Shown here: in pieces, positions 20,982 through 28,928 of the stretch
Numbering within the stretch: position 1 is the stretch's first letter
Layout of the letters: each line of letters begins with the position of its first letter
Assembly: GCA_963669285.2 (NCBI GenBank)
Contig: CAXXSI010000014.1
Location: 1-64,000, forward strand
Direction of reading: 5' to 3'
Origin: JAWKWH01 sp963669285
GTDB lineage: Bacteria; Pseudomonadota; Alphaproteobacteria; Rhizobiales; Rhizobiaceae
Length of the DNA stretch: 64,000 nt
Made by a program: the position numbers and the translations under genes
Notes under the pieces: generated by a model
Databases searched by the model: none
The model's input: the letters and a program-made list of their open reading frames with translations, nothing else
Told to the model about the DNA's origin: nothing

Positions 20982-21398
20982 CACACAAACTAGCCGCCGT
21001 CATGTCCCCGCCCAAAAGCACTTCGAATTCGGTGCCCCGACACCGCATTCCCAAACCGCCAGACCGCACGCCAAGATCGCGTGATCCCCCGGTCCGCCGG
21101 CCAATCTGATTTGACCGCTCGGCACGTCCGATACCCTGCAGCAAATCAGTTGTTGATCCGCTTTTTGGGATATCATGGGAAGATATGGGGGTCAACGGGA
21201 TACACCAACACTTTTCGCCCGAAAGCTGTTATTTTGTGGGCGTTTCAACACTGGCTACATTTATCGGAACTTAACCTTAAGGAAGCGTTAGGAAATCGAC
21301 CGCAAGCGCCATGGACCGCCGATTCGCGGCATTTTGCTTGATTATCCGTGCGGAGGACTGCCAGAACACGATGATACCAATTCCAAGACAGGCAATTA
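20982..21398. other. 417-bp divergent intergenic region between mraZ and the PLP-enzyme gene
   Basis: No protein-coding feature is convincing here. The region holds the predicted dcw promoter and MraZ-type repeats (21166-21200) and about 180 nt of mraZ leader. A GGAACTTAACCTTAAGG stretch near 21267 and the upstream region of the plus-strand PLP-enzyme gene (start 21399) complete it. Confidence 0.5.
21166..21200 (-). promoter_or_regulatory. dcw promoter overlapped by four MraZ-type repeats
   Basis: On the plus strand TGGGA (21166), TGGGA (21176), TGGGG (21186) and CGGGA (21196) recur at exactly 10-bp intervals, that is pentamers separated by 5-nt spacers, the arrangement described for MraZ operators. 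On the minus strand, toward mraZ, TTGACC (21190-21195) and TATCCC (21167-21172) are 17 nt apart, a good sigma70-type pair. The repeats therefore cover the promoter, as expected for autorepression. Transcription would begin near 21160, leaving a leader of about 180 nt. Confidence 0.72.
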
Positions 21399-22508
21399 AT
21401 GGACGAAAATAAATCACGCGCTGCGGCAATGGCCCATCTAAGGGGCCGTAAACTTGCAAAAGGCGATCCGGTTGCCCTGCCGCTGACGCCCGCATCCATG
21501 TACCACCTGCCCGGTGATCCATCGGGTGTCCGCCAATACGGGCGTTTCGATAACCCGACTTGGGAAGCAACCGAAGACCTGCTTGCCCATCTCGAGGATG
21601 CGCCTGCCGTCAGTTTTCCGTCCGGCATGGCAGCAATCTCGGCTCTATTCTTCAGCCTGCTGAAATCAGGCGACCGCGTCCTTCTCCCATCCGACGGCTA
21701 CTACACGACGCGCGTATTAGCCGACCGCTTTCTGGCGCCGATGGGCGTGAATTTCGATTTGCGGCCTACTGCGGTTTTCGCCGAACAAGGTTTTGAAGGC
21801 TATCGGATGGTATTCGTCGAAACGCCATCTAATCCCGGATTGGATTTGTGCGATCTCAAGGCGGTCGCAAATGCCGCGCACAGCGCCGGTGCGATCGTTG
21901 CAGCCGACAACACAACCATGACACCATTCGGCCAGCGTCCGCTCGACCTTGGCGCCGACATCGTCGTGGCCGCCGACACCAAGGCGCCCAATGGTCATTC
22001 AGACACACTTTTCGGCCATCTCGCCAGCAGAAATCCCGAGTTTGTGGAGGCCGCACGCGAATGGCGCAAGCTGGCCGGCGCCATTCCCGGTCCGTTCGAA
22101 GCCTGGATGGTGCATCGCGGTCTGGAGACGCTGGAAGTTCGTTTTGATCGCATGTGCAGTTCCGCCGAAACGCTTGCTCCGCGCCTAGCGCAGCACCGAT
22201 CGGTTCAATCGCTGCGCTTTCCCGGGCTTAAATCCGACCCGGCGCACAATCTGGCCGCCGCACAGATGAGCCGTTTCGGTTTTCTCATCGGGATCACGTT
22301 GAAAGATGCTGGAACAGCAGAGAAATTCATCAATCAGTGTGAACTGATCCAGCCGGCGACATCGTTTGGCGGCATACACACATCCGCCGAACGCCGCGCC
22401 CGCTGGGGCGATAACGTTGCCGATGGATATGTCCGACTTTCGATCGGCTGCGAACCGGTGGAAGCGCTTTGGAGTGCACTGGAAAGCGCTCTCGACAAGG
22501 CGAGATAA
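21399..22508 (+). CDS. Cys/Met metabolism PLP-dependent enzyme (cystathionine beta/gamma-lyase-like)
   Basis: A fold-type I PLP enzyme of the Cys/Met metabolism (gamma) family, 369 residues, intact. Visible are YGRFDNPTWEATEDLLAHLE (substrate loop), SFPSGMAAISALFFSLL, ETPSNP at 141-146, the PLP-nitrogen Asp at D170 (VAADNT), and the Schiff-base lysine K195 in ADTKAPNGHSD. Relatives usually have S-x-T-K-Y there, so this site is slightly divergent. The reaction (beta-lyase, gamma-lyase or synthase) cannot be decided by eye. It is divergent from mraZ, and its stop lies 2 nt from the predicted 3' end of rnpB. Confidence 0.82.
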   Translation: MDENKSRAAAMAHLRGRKLAKGDPVALPLTPASMYHLPGDPSGVRQYGRFDNPTWEATEDLLAHLEDAPAVSFPSGMAAISALFFSLLKSGDRVLLPSDGYYTTRVLADRFLAPMGVNFDLRPTAVFAEQGFEGYRMVFVETPSNPGLDLCDLKAVANAAHSAGAIVAADNTTMTPFGQRPLDLGADIVVAADTKAPNGHSDTLFGHLASRNPEFVEAAREWRKLAGAIPGPFEAWMVHRGLETLEVRFDRMCSSAETLAPRLAQHRSVQSLRFPGLKSDPAHNLAAAQMSRFGFLIGITLKDAGTAEKFINQCELIQPATSFGGIHTSAERRARWGDNVADGYVRLSIGCEPVEALWSALESALDKAR

Positions 22509-22510
22509 AA

Positions 22511-22927
22511 TGCCAGCCGGCCTGTAAGCCGGGTTCTGTATGGCCTGCGCCCGAAAGCGCAAACGTGGCGGCCATTCCTCTGGGACGGACATTGCTGTCC
22601 GCCTCAAGCAACCTACCCGGATGGCAGGGCCGGAAACTGCCCCGGCAAGGTCTCCCCTGCCACACCATCCCTATTCAGTCTTGCTCCCGACGGGGTTTGC
22701 CGTGCCGCTTCCGTTGCCGGTCGCGCGGTGGGCTCTTACCCCACCCTTTCACCCTTGCCCAAACCGGATCGCCTAGACGATACGATCGGGCGGTTTGCTT
22801 TCTGTGGCACTTTCCCTGGGGTCGCCCCCGCCGGATGTTATCCGGCGCCGTATTTCCATGGAGCCCGGACTTTCCTCGCCCGCCGCATTTCTGCGTATGG
22901 CGTGCGCGGCCGCCCGGCCAGCTGGCA
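22511..22927 (-). ncRNA. rnpB: RNase P RNA (M1 RNA)
   Basis: The catalytic RNA of RNase P, on the minus strand. Recognised signatures are GAGGAAAGTCCGGGCTCCAT near the 5' end, AGTGCCACAGAAA in the core, AAGGGTGAAAGGGTGGGGTA and the near-terminal ACAGAACCCGGCTTA. The ends pair as helix P1: GCCAGCTGGCC at 22917-22927 with GGCCGGCTGGC at 22511-22521, 11 bp with one G-U. The length, about 417 nt, suits bacterial type A RNA. TTTT follows the 3' side at 22507. It is convergent with the PLP-enzyme gene, with almost no gap. Confidence 0.93.
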
Positions 22928-22985
22928 GCGTTTAGATAGACGAGCCGGGCAGCGAATAAAAGGCCACTCGTAATCCAATGCGACG

Positions 22986-23287
22986 TCAGGCGACCAAAAG
23001 CTCGTAATGGTGGATTGTCCGCTTTGCCACCATCACTGCCTCTTCGGGAAGGATATGGGCGCTGCGCCAATCTTCGCCGACAAAGGCTTTCATGGCGTCA
23101 AGGTTCTTCCAAACCATCACGATGCTGAATTCGGTGGGCGTTTCAGATCGCGGCAGGCCAAATATGAGATGCTCGATACCGGATTGCGATTACATCAGCG
23201 GCAATGCGGTATCCTGAAAGAAAGCCTCAAATTCGGATTGTTTTCCCTACATGGGTCGTGACCTTGGAATATTCGCACTATAGCCAT
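22986..23287 (-). pseudogene. Antibiotic-biosynthesis-monooxygenase (ABM)-like small protein, broken
   Basis: A gene of about 100 codons that is not open in any one frame. ATG 23287 has a GGAG ribosome site 8 nt upstream and reads MAIVRIFQGHDPC. After a one-base shift near 23245 the frame gives QSEFEAFFQDTALPLM, a TAA stop, then SGIEHLIFGLPRSETPTEFS, IVMVWKNLDAMKAFVGEDWR and IHHYELLVA. The WKNLDAMKAFVGEDW and HYELL pattern matches ABM/dimeric ferredoxin-like monooxygenases. The combination of a frameshift and an in-frame TAA makes real decay more plausible than for the dcw genes. Function unknown. Confidence 0.55.
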
Positions 23288-23446
23288 GATAATTCTCCGT
23301 TTTCCTCAATTCACGGACTGTCATCAAACCATCATCTGGACGCGATAGTTGACCGTATCTAGCCCGACTACAATGCCGAAGCGGTCGCGGATCAATCCGC
23401 TCTCCGCAATACTGCACGCAATATCGAATAAAAATGGAGTTCTGCG

Positions 23447-23944
23447 GTGAACGAAGACACATATAACGTTCTGTTTCTCTGCACAGGCAATTCGGCCCGC
23501 TCCATCCTTGCAGAAGCGATCATGAACCGCTTGGGCAAACCGCGTTTCAACGCTTTTTCGGCGGGATCAAATCCCACCGGTCAGGTACACCCGATGAGCC
23601 TCGATCTGCTGAAACGCTTGAATTACGATACCGGCTTCGCCCGCTCGAAAAGCTGGGAAGAGCTTTCCGGTCCCGAAGCGCCGCATCTCCACTTTGTGTT
23701 TACCGTTTGTGACAACGCGGCGAACGAGGCCTGTCCGGTTTGGCCAGGCCATCCAATGTCGGCGCATTGGGGCATTCCGGATCCCGCAGCAGCGGAAGGA
23801 ACAGACGCCGAACGCGCACTGGCGTTTTCCGAGGCATACAGAATGCTGGAGAATCGGATATCAGTCTTCACGTCGCTGCCGTTTACGAGCATCGACAGGC
23901 TGACATTAAAAAAACGGCTCGACGAAATCGGGAGACAGGATTGA
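23447..23944 (+). CDS. arsC: Arsenate reductase, low-molecular-weight phosphatase type
   Basis: This enzyme reduces arsenate to arsenite using thioredoxin-type electrons. The 165-residue protein has the phosphatase P-loop C12-T-G-N-S-A-R18-S and two more cysteines, C88 (VCDNA) and C96 (EACPVWPG), which match the resolving-cysteine pair of thioredoxin-coupled ArsC. IPDPA supplies the general-acid Asp. Start is GTG 23447, since no ATG precedes the P-loop. It is followed within 15 nt by an aquaporin gene, the arrangement known for arsenite-channel arsenic resistance in rhizobia. No arsR is seen next to it. The 160 nt upstream holds no intact gene. Confidence 0.87.
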   Translation: MNEDTYNVLFLCTGNSARSILAEAIMNRLGKPRFNAFSAGSNPTGQVHPMSLDLLKRLNYDTGFARSKSWEELSGPEAPHLHFVFTVCDNAANEACPVWPGHPMSAHWGIPDPAAAEGTDAERALAFSEAYRMLENRISVFTSLPFTSIDRLTLKKRLDEIGRQD

Positions 23945-23956
23945 ACGAAGTATCGA

Positions 23957-24617
23957 TTGCAGCAAAAGCTGGCGGCGGAATGGGTGGGAACGGCTTTTCT
24001 GCTGGCGACCGTAGTCGGTTCCGGCATCATGGCGGAAAGACTGGCGGGGCGGTAATGTTGCCATTGCCCTTTTGGGAAATACAATTCCGACCGGTGCCAT
24101 CCTGGTCGTGCTGATCACCATGCTGGGCCCGGTTTCAGGGGCGCATTTCAATCCCGCTGTCACGGTTGCTTTCGGGCTTCGCCGAGAGATTTCCGTTTCG
24201 GATGGTGCACTTTATGTCGCCGCACAGATCACCGGCGGCATTGTTGGAGTCTGGGCCGCTCACCTGATGTTTGCCGAACCGGTCATCCAGGCCTCAACCA
24301 CGGCACGCACCGGTGGATCTCAATGGTTTGCCGAAGCAATCGCCACGTTTGGTCTGGTGTTCACCATACTGGCAACGCTGAAAACCCGCCCGAACGCCGT
24401 CGCAATGGCGGTGGGTCTTTATATTACCGCGGCCTACTGGTTCACGGCATCGACATCATTCGCCAATCCCGCGGTCACCATCGCGCGGGGCTTGTCCGAC
24501 ACGTTTGCCGGAATCCGGCCAATTGACGTGCCGATGTTCGTCGCCGCACAATTGGTCGGCTCGGTTATCGCCTGGGCATTCTGTCGCTGGTTGCTGAGCG
24601 ATCCTGAATCACGGTAA
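23957..24617 (+). CDS. Aquaporin/aquaglyceroporin (AqpS-like, probable arsenite channel), one frame break
   Basis: A major-intrinsic-protein channel with six helices. Both NPA boxes are seen: AHFNPAVTVAFG and FANPAVTIARGLS, the second followed by the selectivity-filter Arg. The N-terminal helix (AEWVGTAFLLATVVGSGIMA) is in another frame, and one extra base near 24050 (GGGGCGG) separates them. The span of 661 nt is 3x220+1. The start is uncertain: TTG 23957 is the first candidate after the arsC stop. Position directly after arsC suggests efflux of arsenite down its gradient, as in Sinorhizobium AqpS. Water or glycerol transport is possible too. Confidence 0.8.
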
Positions 24618-24671
24618 CCGGCGACATATCTGCCGCGACCGCAGCGCCCGTTGTGATAAGGTCGCGACAAT

Positions 24672-25070
24672 CTACTGCGCAATTGCTTCACGAGCGGTCA
24701 GCACATCATTTGCCGCATCCCGGACCCCTTCGGCAATCTCACCCGAAGTCGGGCGATTGGCGATGCGCTCGAGATCCGGCCTGATCAATGACCAGACCTG
24801 TTGGCTCAACTCTCCGGCAAGAAGGACCAGAATGACCTGTTTCCATATGTCGTCATCGCCCCTGAAAACCTCGACCAAATGCGGCGCGATTTCAGGACCG
24901 GCTTTCGCCAGCAGCGATGCTGTATTCTCGCAGACCGGCCAATTGCGATCCTGAAGCCAGACCAGCAGATCAGGGATTATCGGATTAATAGTTGGAAATC
25001 CGAGCGCCGCCGCGCGTCGAACCGCTGCCTCATCAAACTTGTCTGCCGGAATGCAGTTGCCTAATTCCAT
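24672..25070 (-). CDS. DUF5071 domain protein
   Basis: A 132-residue helical protein. The stretch IPDLLVWLQDRNWPVCENTA followed by PHLVEVFRGDDDIWKQVILV fits the DUF5071 family (HEAT-like helices, unknown function). There is no signal peptide or membrane segment, so it is probably cytoplasmic. It is convergent with the aquaporin gene. The short gap contains an inverted repeat CGCGACC/GGTCGCG with an 18-nt loop, a weak terminator candidate. Confidence 0.7.
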   Translation of the reverse strand: MELGNCIPADKFDEAAVRRAAALGFPTINPIIPDLLVWLQDRNWPVCENTASLLAKAGPEIAPHLVEVFRGDDDIWKQVILVLLAGELSQQVWSLIRPDLERIANRPTSGEIAEGVRDAANDVLTAREAIAQ

Positions 25071-25173
25071 GAGTGCTTATCACACGGCAAATGTGGCGCC
25101 GCCATGAACAAACATTGCCCGGCGCAATTCTGATTCGCGCCCGGCAAAACGAATTGACCGAACTTCCGTTGGA

Positions 25174-26213
25174 TCAGACCCCGCGCAAATGCTTCTTGAC
25201 CTTGGCGCAATAGCGAGCCGAGATCGGATTCATCCGGCGTGCGCCATGCCCGGCATTGTATTTGAGAATTGTTCCGCAGGTCGAACCTCCGCCCAACTTG
25301 TGCGCTTTCGCCAGATACTTCATGCCGTATTTGATATTGGTCTCGGGCGTATAGAGCCCTTTGGCCGAGCCCGAATAACCCATCAGTCGCGCGGTCGCCG
25401 GTTTAATCTGCATCAACCCGATCTCTCCAGCTCTGCCACGGGCATTGACCCGGTAATTGCTTTCCACCTTGATGACCGCATGGGCAAGATCGGCAGGTAC
25501 GCCATAGGAGCGGGCATAGCGTTCGACGATCAGGCCGTATTTGCGGTCGCTGGTGACCGGTTTCTTGATCCGCATACTGGCCAGCGTCTTAGAAACCCAT
25601 GAAGCCGAACCGCGATCCGGCCCCATCCGCGCCGCAAGCGCTTCCCGGCCAGGTTTATCCGCACCTTTGCGGGCGGACGCGTGCAACGGACTGCTGTCTT
25701 TCCTGCTTGCGTAAACGCCGGGTCTTGGCGTTCGATTTGTCGCGCTTCTTCTTCAGCCTTGCGCGGCGATCATCGCCACCTTTGACACGGCGTTCCGCCT
25801 TTTCGGCCCGCAGATTTTCCAAATCCGGAACCAGGACGTAACCGAATCCGCGGCCCTCGATCTGACGATCAGTAGCGCGTGCAATACGGTTTTTTCGATG
25901 TCTGGTCTTGGCGGCCGGTTTCGAGACATCACCGGCACCGGAATTGAAAAACCGGGGCGAGCCGCTTGAACAGGCCCGAGCGCTCCTTGCGCTCACCGGT
26001 TACGTCGCGATCGGGATCGGCAAACAGAAAGATCTGGCCGCGATCGGCGCCGTAGCCGGCCGAACGCACGATGTGGCGTCCGGTGAAAAGTCCCCGGTCA
26101 GAAGCGGTTGTCGATGGATGAAAAGGGCCGGTATTTGGAGCCTCTTGGGCAGACCCTCCGATGGCGGACATGCCGAACACCAGGGTCAGCGCGAGCGTCG
26201 ATTTGATTTTCAT
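25174..26213 (-). CDS. Secreted lytic transglycosylase (SLT domain), two frame breaks
   Basis: A peptidoglycan-cleaving transglycosylase. ATG 26213 starts a signal peptide (MKIKSTLALTLVFGMSAIGG, SAQ cleavage). A low-complexity basic middle follows in a second frame (LKKKRDKSNAKTRRLRKQER). The C-terminal SLT domain is in a third: YGVPADLAHAVIKVESNYRV with the catalytic Glu in VESN, then AGEIGLMQIKPATARLMGY and LKYNAGHG. Breaks are near 25930 and 25690. A repaired protein would have about 346 residues. If the two indels were real, the SLT part alone would lack its signal peptide. An amidase gene follows upstream at 26409. Confidence 0.75.
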
Positions 26214-26408
26214 GTACTCACAGAACTCAACGGTTGCGCGGTTCCCCAACCACGCCGGTTTCAAACACAGTGGCTTATCCCCGAATCTACAACACCACCT
26301 TGCACAACCGCCGCTAAATACTGATAAGCGCACGACAATATGTCATCGCAAGTCACTTTGCGTGACGAAATATTACATTGCGCTTGAATAAGGTCGCCTG
26401 AGACGCAG

Positions 26409-27178
26409 TCAGCCAACCGGATCCGGCAATGCCGAAAGCAGCCGGCGCAGTGTTCCGATGGTCGACAAATCGGCTATGCCGTCCACGCGGTCCGGGCGGA
26501 AATGGCGCTGAAAGGCTTCAACCACCCTGTGCGTTGCCGCGTCATAGGTTCCGGTGATTTCCAGTCCATAACCATAGAGTGCCAGCATGGACTGTAACCT
26601 CTCTACCGCGCCGCCTGTGCTACCCTGACAAAGGCACTTTCCTTCCCCGGAAACAGGCTCGGGTTCAACGTAGTGTCCGACACCGCATTCGAACAACCGT
26701 CGCCACGGGAATTTTTCACCCGGGTCGATCTTTCGGCCCGGAGATGTATCGGAATGGGCAAGCACCATTTCGGGGCAGGATCGCGTGACGCTGTGAAATA
26801 CCAAGGCACAACTCGATGACTGCATCGATCTGCACATCAGGAAAATCGGGATAGTCGAAGGTATGGCCCGGATTGACAATCTCTATGCCGATCGAGGCAG
26901 AGTTGATGTCCGGATTTCCCTGCCACGAGCCCTGTCCCGCGTGCCAGGCCCGTTCGCGTTCACGAACCAGTTGGACGATCTGTCCGTCCTCATGGACAAT
27001 GTAGTGGCTGGACACTTCCGATTGAGGATCGCACAACCAAGCCTCCGCCGCCGGTCCACTTTCCATGCCTGTATAATGCAGCAGGATGATCGGACGGTTT
27101 GGCACCCGCGCGCCGTTCCCCGAAATTGGGAGACACACGCACCTCAGCGCCGTGATGATCGGATATGAAGCCAGTCAT
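26409..27178 (-). CDS. N-acetylmuramoyl-L-alanine amidase with C-terminal peptidoglycan-binding domain (frameshifted)
   Basis: An AmpD/Amidase_2 type zinc hydrolase that cuts the MurNAc-L-Ala bond. N-terminal MTGFISDHHGAEVRVSPNFG, then PIILLHYTGM (zinc His), VSSHYIVHEDGQIVQLVRE, NSASIGIEIVNPG, and in a later frame LAHSDTSPGRKIDPGEKFPW, the classic second zinc site. A PG_binding_1 domain (VERLQSMLALYGYGLEITGT) ends the protein. Breaks are near 27115 and 26780. No signal peptide is visible. ATG 27178 overlaps the stop of the upstream TerB-DnaJ gene by 4 nt, so the two are likely co-translated. Confidence 0.82.
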
Positions 27179-27889
27179 ATGACGGGAATGTGTGCCAATA
27201 TCGCCGCATAGGCCGCATTGATCGCGGCTAGTCGCTCATTGGCAATGGCGTGGAATTCTTCCGGCACGCCGCGGGCGACAAGGCGGTCAGGATGGTTTTT
27301 CCATCGCGAGCTCACGGTATCGCCGCTTGATTTCGTCCTGCGATGCATCACGGGAGACACCCAGCACGACATAAGGATCGCCACCATGGGCAATGGTGTG
27401 GCGCGCGACAATCCGGTTGAAATGCACCTGATCCAATTGGAATATCTCGGCGACGCGGCCAATGTAGTGGAGCTCGCGTTCATGCACGATGCCGTCAGCC
27501 TTGGCGATATGAAACAATCCGTCGAGAATATCCTCCAGCATCGGGCAATTTGCCTCGCCGGAACCACACAACCGCGCCATCCGTTCGGCATAGGCTTCGA
27601 AACCGGCAACATCGGCTTTTGCCAGATTGTAGAGCCGGGCAACATGCTTGGTTTCATCAGGCGGAACTTCGAATATCTCCTGAAAAGCGCGCACCTCATC
27701 CGGCGTCACGACGATACCATCGGCCTTGGCCATCTTGGCCGAAAGGGCAATCATCGCGATCGAAAACGCTACCCGGCGGCGCGTTTCCGGGTCACCTTCG
27801 AAAACCGTGCGCACGGCTTCAACCACACCCGATAAGGCGTTGGTCGACGCACGTGTAACGAATTCCCCTATTCGGGTCCAAATCGACAT
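27175..27889 (-). CDS. TerB-like/DnaJ domain (DjlA-like) protein, one frame break
   Basis: Residues about 45-160 form a TerB-like helical domain (AMIALSAKMAKADGIVVTPD and HIAKADGIVHERELHYIGRV), each repeat with an acidic metal-binding pattern. A C-terminal J domain follows (DPYVVLGVSRDASQDEIKRR), and after a one-base shift near 27300 the HPD motif appears in NHPDRLVARG. The span of 715 nt is 3x238+1. Unlike E. coli DjlA, no N-terminal membrane helix is obvious. It is probably an Hsp70 co-chaperone. Co-translation with the amidase is suggested by the ATGA overlap. Confidence 0.8.
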
Positions 27890-28072
27890 GGCGCTTATTA
27901 GAGCCGTTCACCTTCAGATGGAAGCGGTTTGATGGAGTGGATTTTCACCAATTCTCGTCGACGGGGTTGACGAAATCATGACGCAAGCCTCAGGTGCAGC
28001 TTGCGCCAACGGGAATTATTCGACCAGGTGTCCAGCCACTCGTCAATCGTCGCTTCGAACGCCGGAAGACCA

Positions 28073-28928
28073 ATGCTCGGCCTGATGCTGGGCTTGCTCG
28101 GCGTGGCAATATTCGCCGCAACCTTACCGGCCACACGAATCGCCCTTGAAGGATATTCTCCCTGGTTCATCACACATTTGCGTGCCGTCATCGCCAGCCT
28201 AGCCGCGATCGTTATTCTCGTGGTCCTGCGACGCAGCATTCCGACACGGCACTTGGGCAGTCTGTTTGCGGCCGGATTGTTACTCGTTTTCGGTTTTCCG
28301 GGATTCATGGCAAATCGGCATGCAAACCGTGGGCGCGAGCCATGGCAGCATCGTTCTCGGAATTCTGCCTTTGGCGACGGCCGTCTTTGCAGCACTGATC
28401 GCGGGCGAAAGGCCTTCGCTGCTGTTTTGGCTTTGCGGCATTGCCGGTGCAGCATTGGTGATTACTTTTGCCGTTCGCGACAGCCAAATGACGCTGGCGA
28501 TCGGTGACATCTGGCTGTTTCTCGCCGGCATTTCTGCCAGCCTCGGTTATGTCCTGTCCGGGAAATTAACTCGTTTCATGCCCGGCTGGGAGGTGATCTC
28601 CTGGGCGTTAGTGCTGACGCTGCCCGCATCACTTGCCGGTTCGCTCGCCACCTGGCAACCGTTGTTCGCTTCAGCGTCAAATCAGGCCGTTTCCGCATTG
28701 GTGTATCTGGGACTGGGCTCGATGTTTCTCGGTTTCTTTGCCTGGAATTCCGGTCTGGCGCTCGGCGGTATCGCGCGCGTCGGTCAAATCCAGCTGCTGC
28801 AGACATTCCTGACCATAGGCATTTCGGCATTGCTGCTCGGAGAGACGATCACCACGGAGATGCTGGTTTTTGCAGTGGCCGTCGTTGGTGTGGTGGCACT
28901 CGGTCGGCGCGCCCGGGTTTCCCGCTAG
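28073..28928 (+). CDS. EamA/DMT-family membrane transporter (one frame break)
   Basis: A ten-helix drug/metabolite transporter of the EamA type. The first part reads MLGLMLGLLGVAIFAATLPA, TRIALEGYSPWFITHLRAVI. After an extra base near 28300 it continues IVLGILPLATAVFAALIAGE and VGQIQLLQTFLTIGISALLL with GETITTEM, the repeat-end motif. The span is 3x285+1 nt. An upstream in-frame start at 28001 is possible but adds non-hydrophobic sequence. Substrate unknown. Confidence 0.75.
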
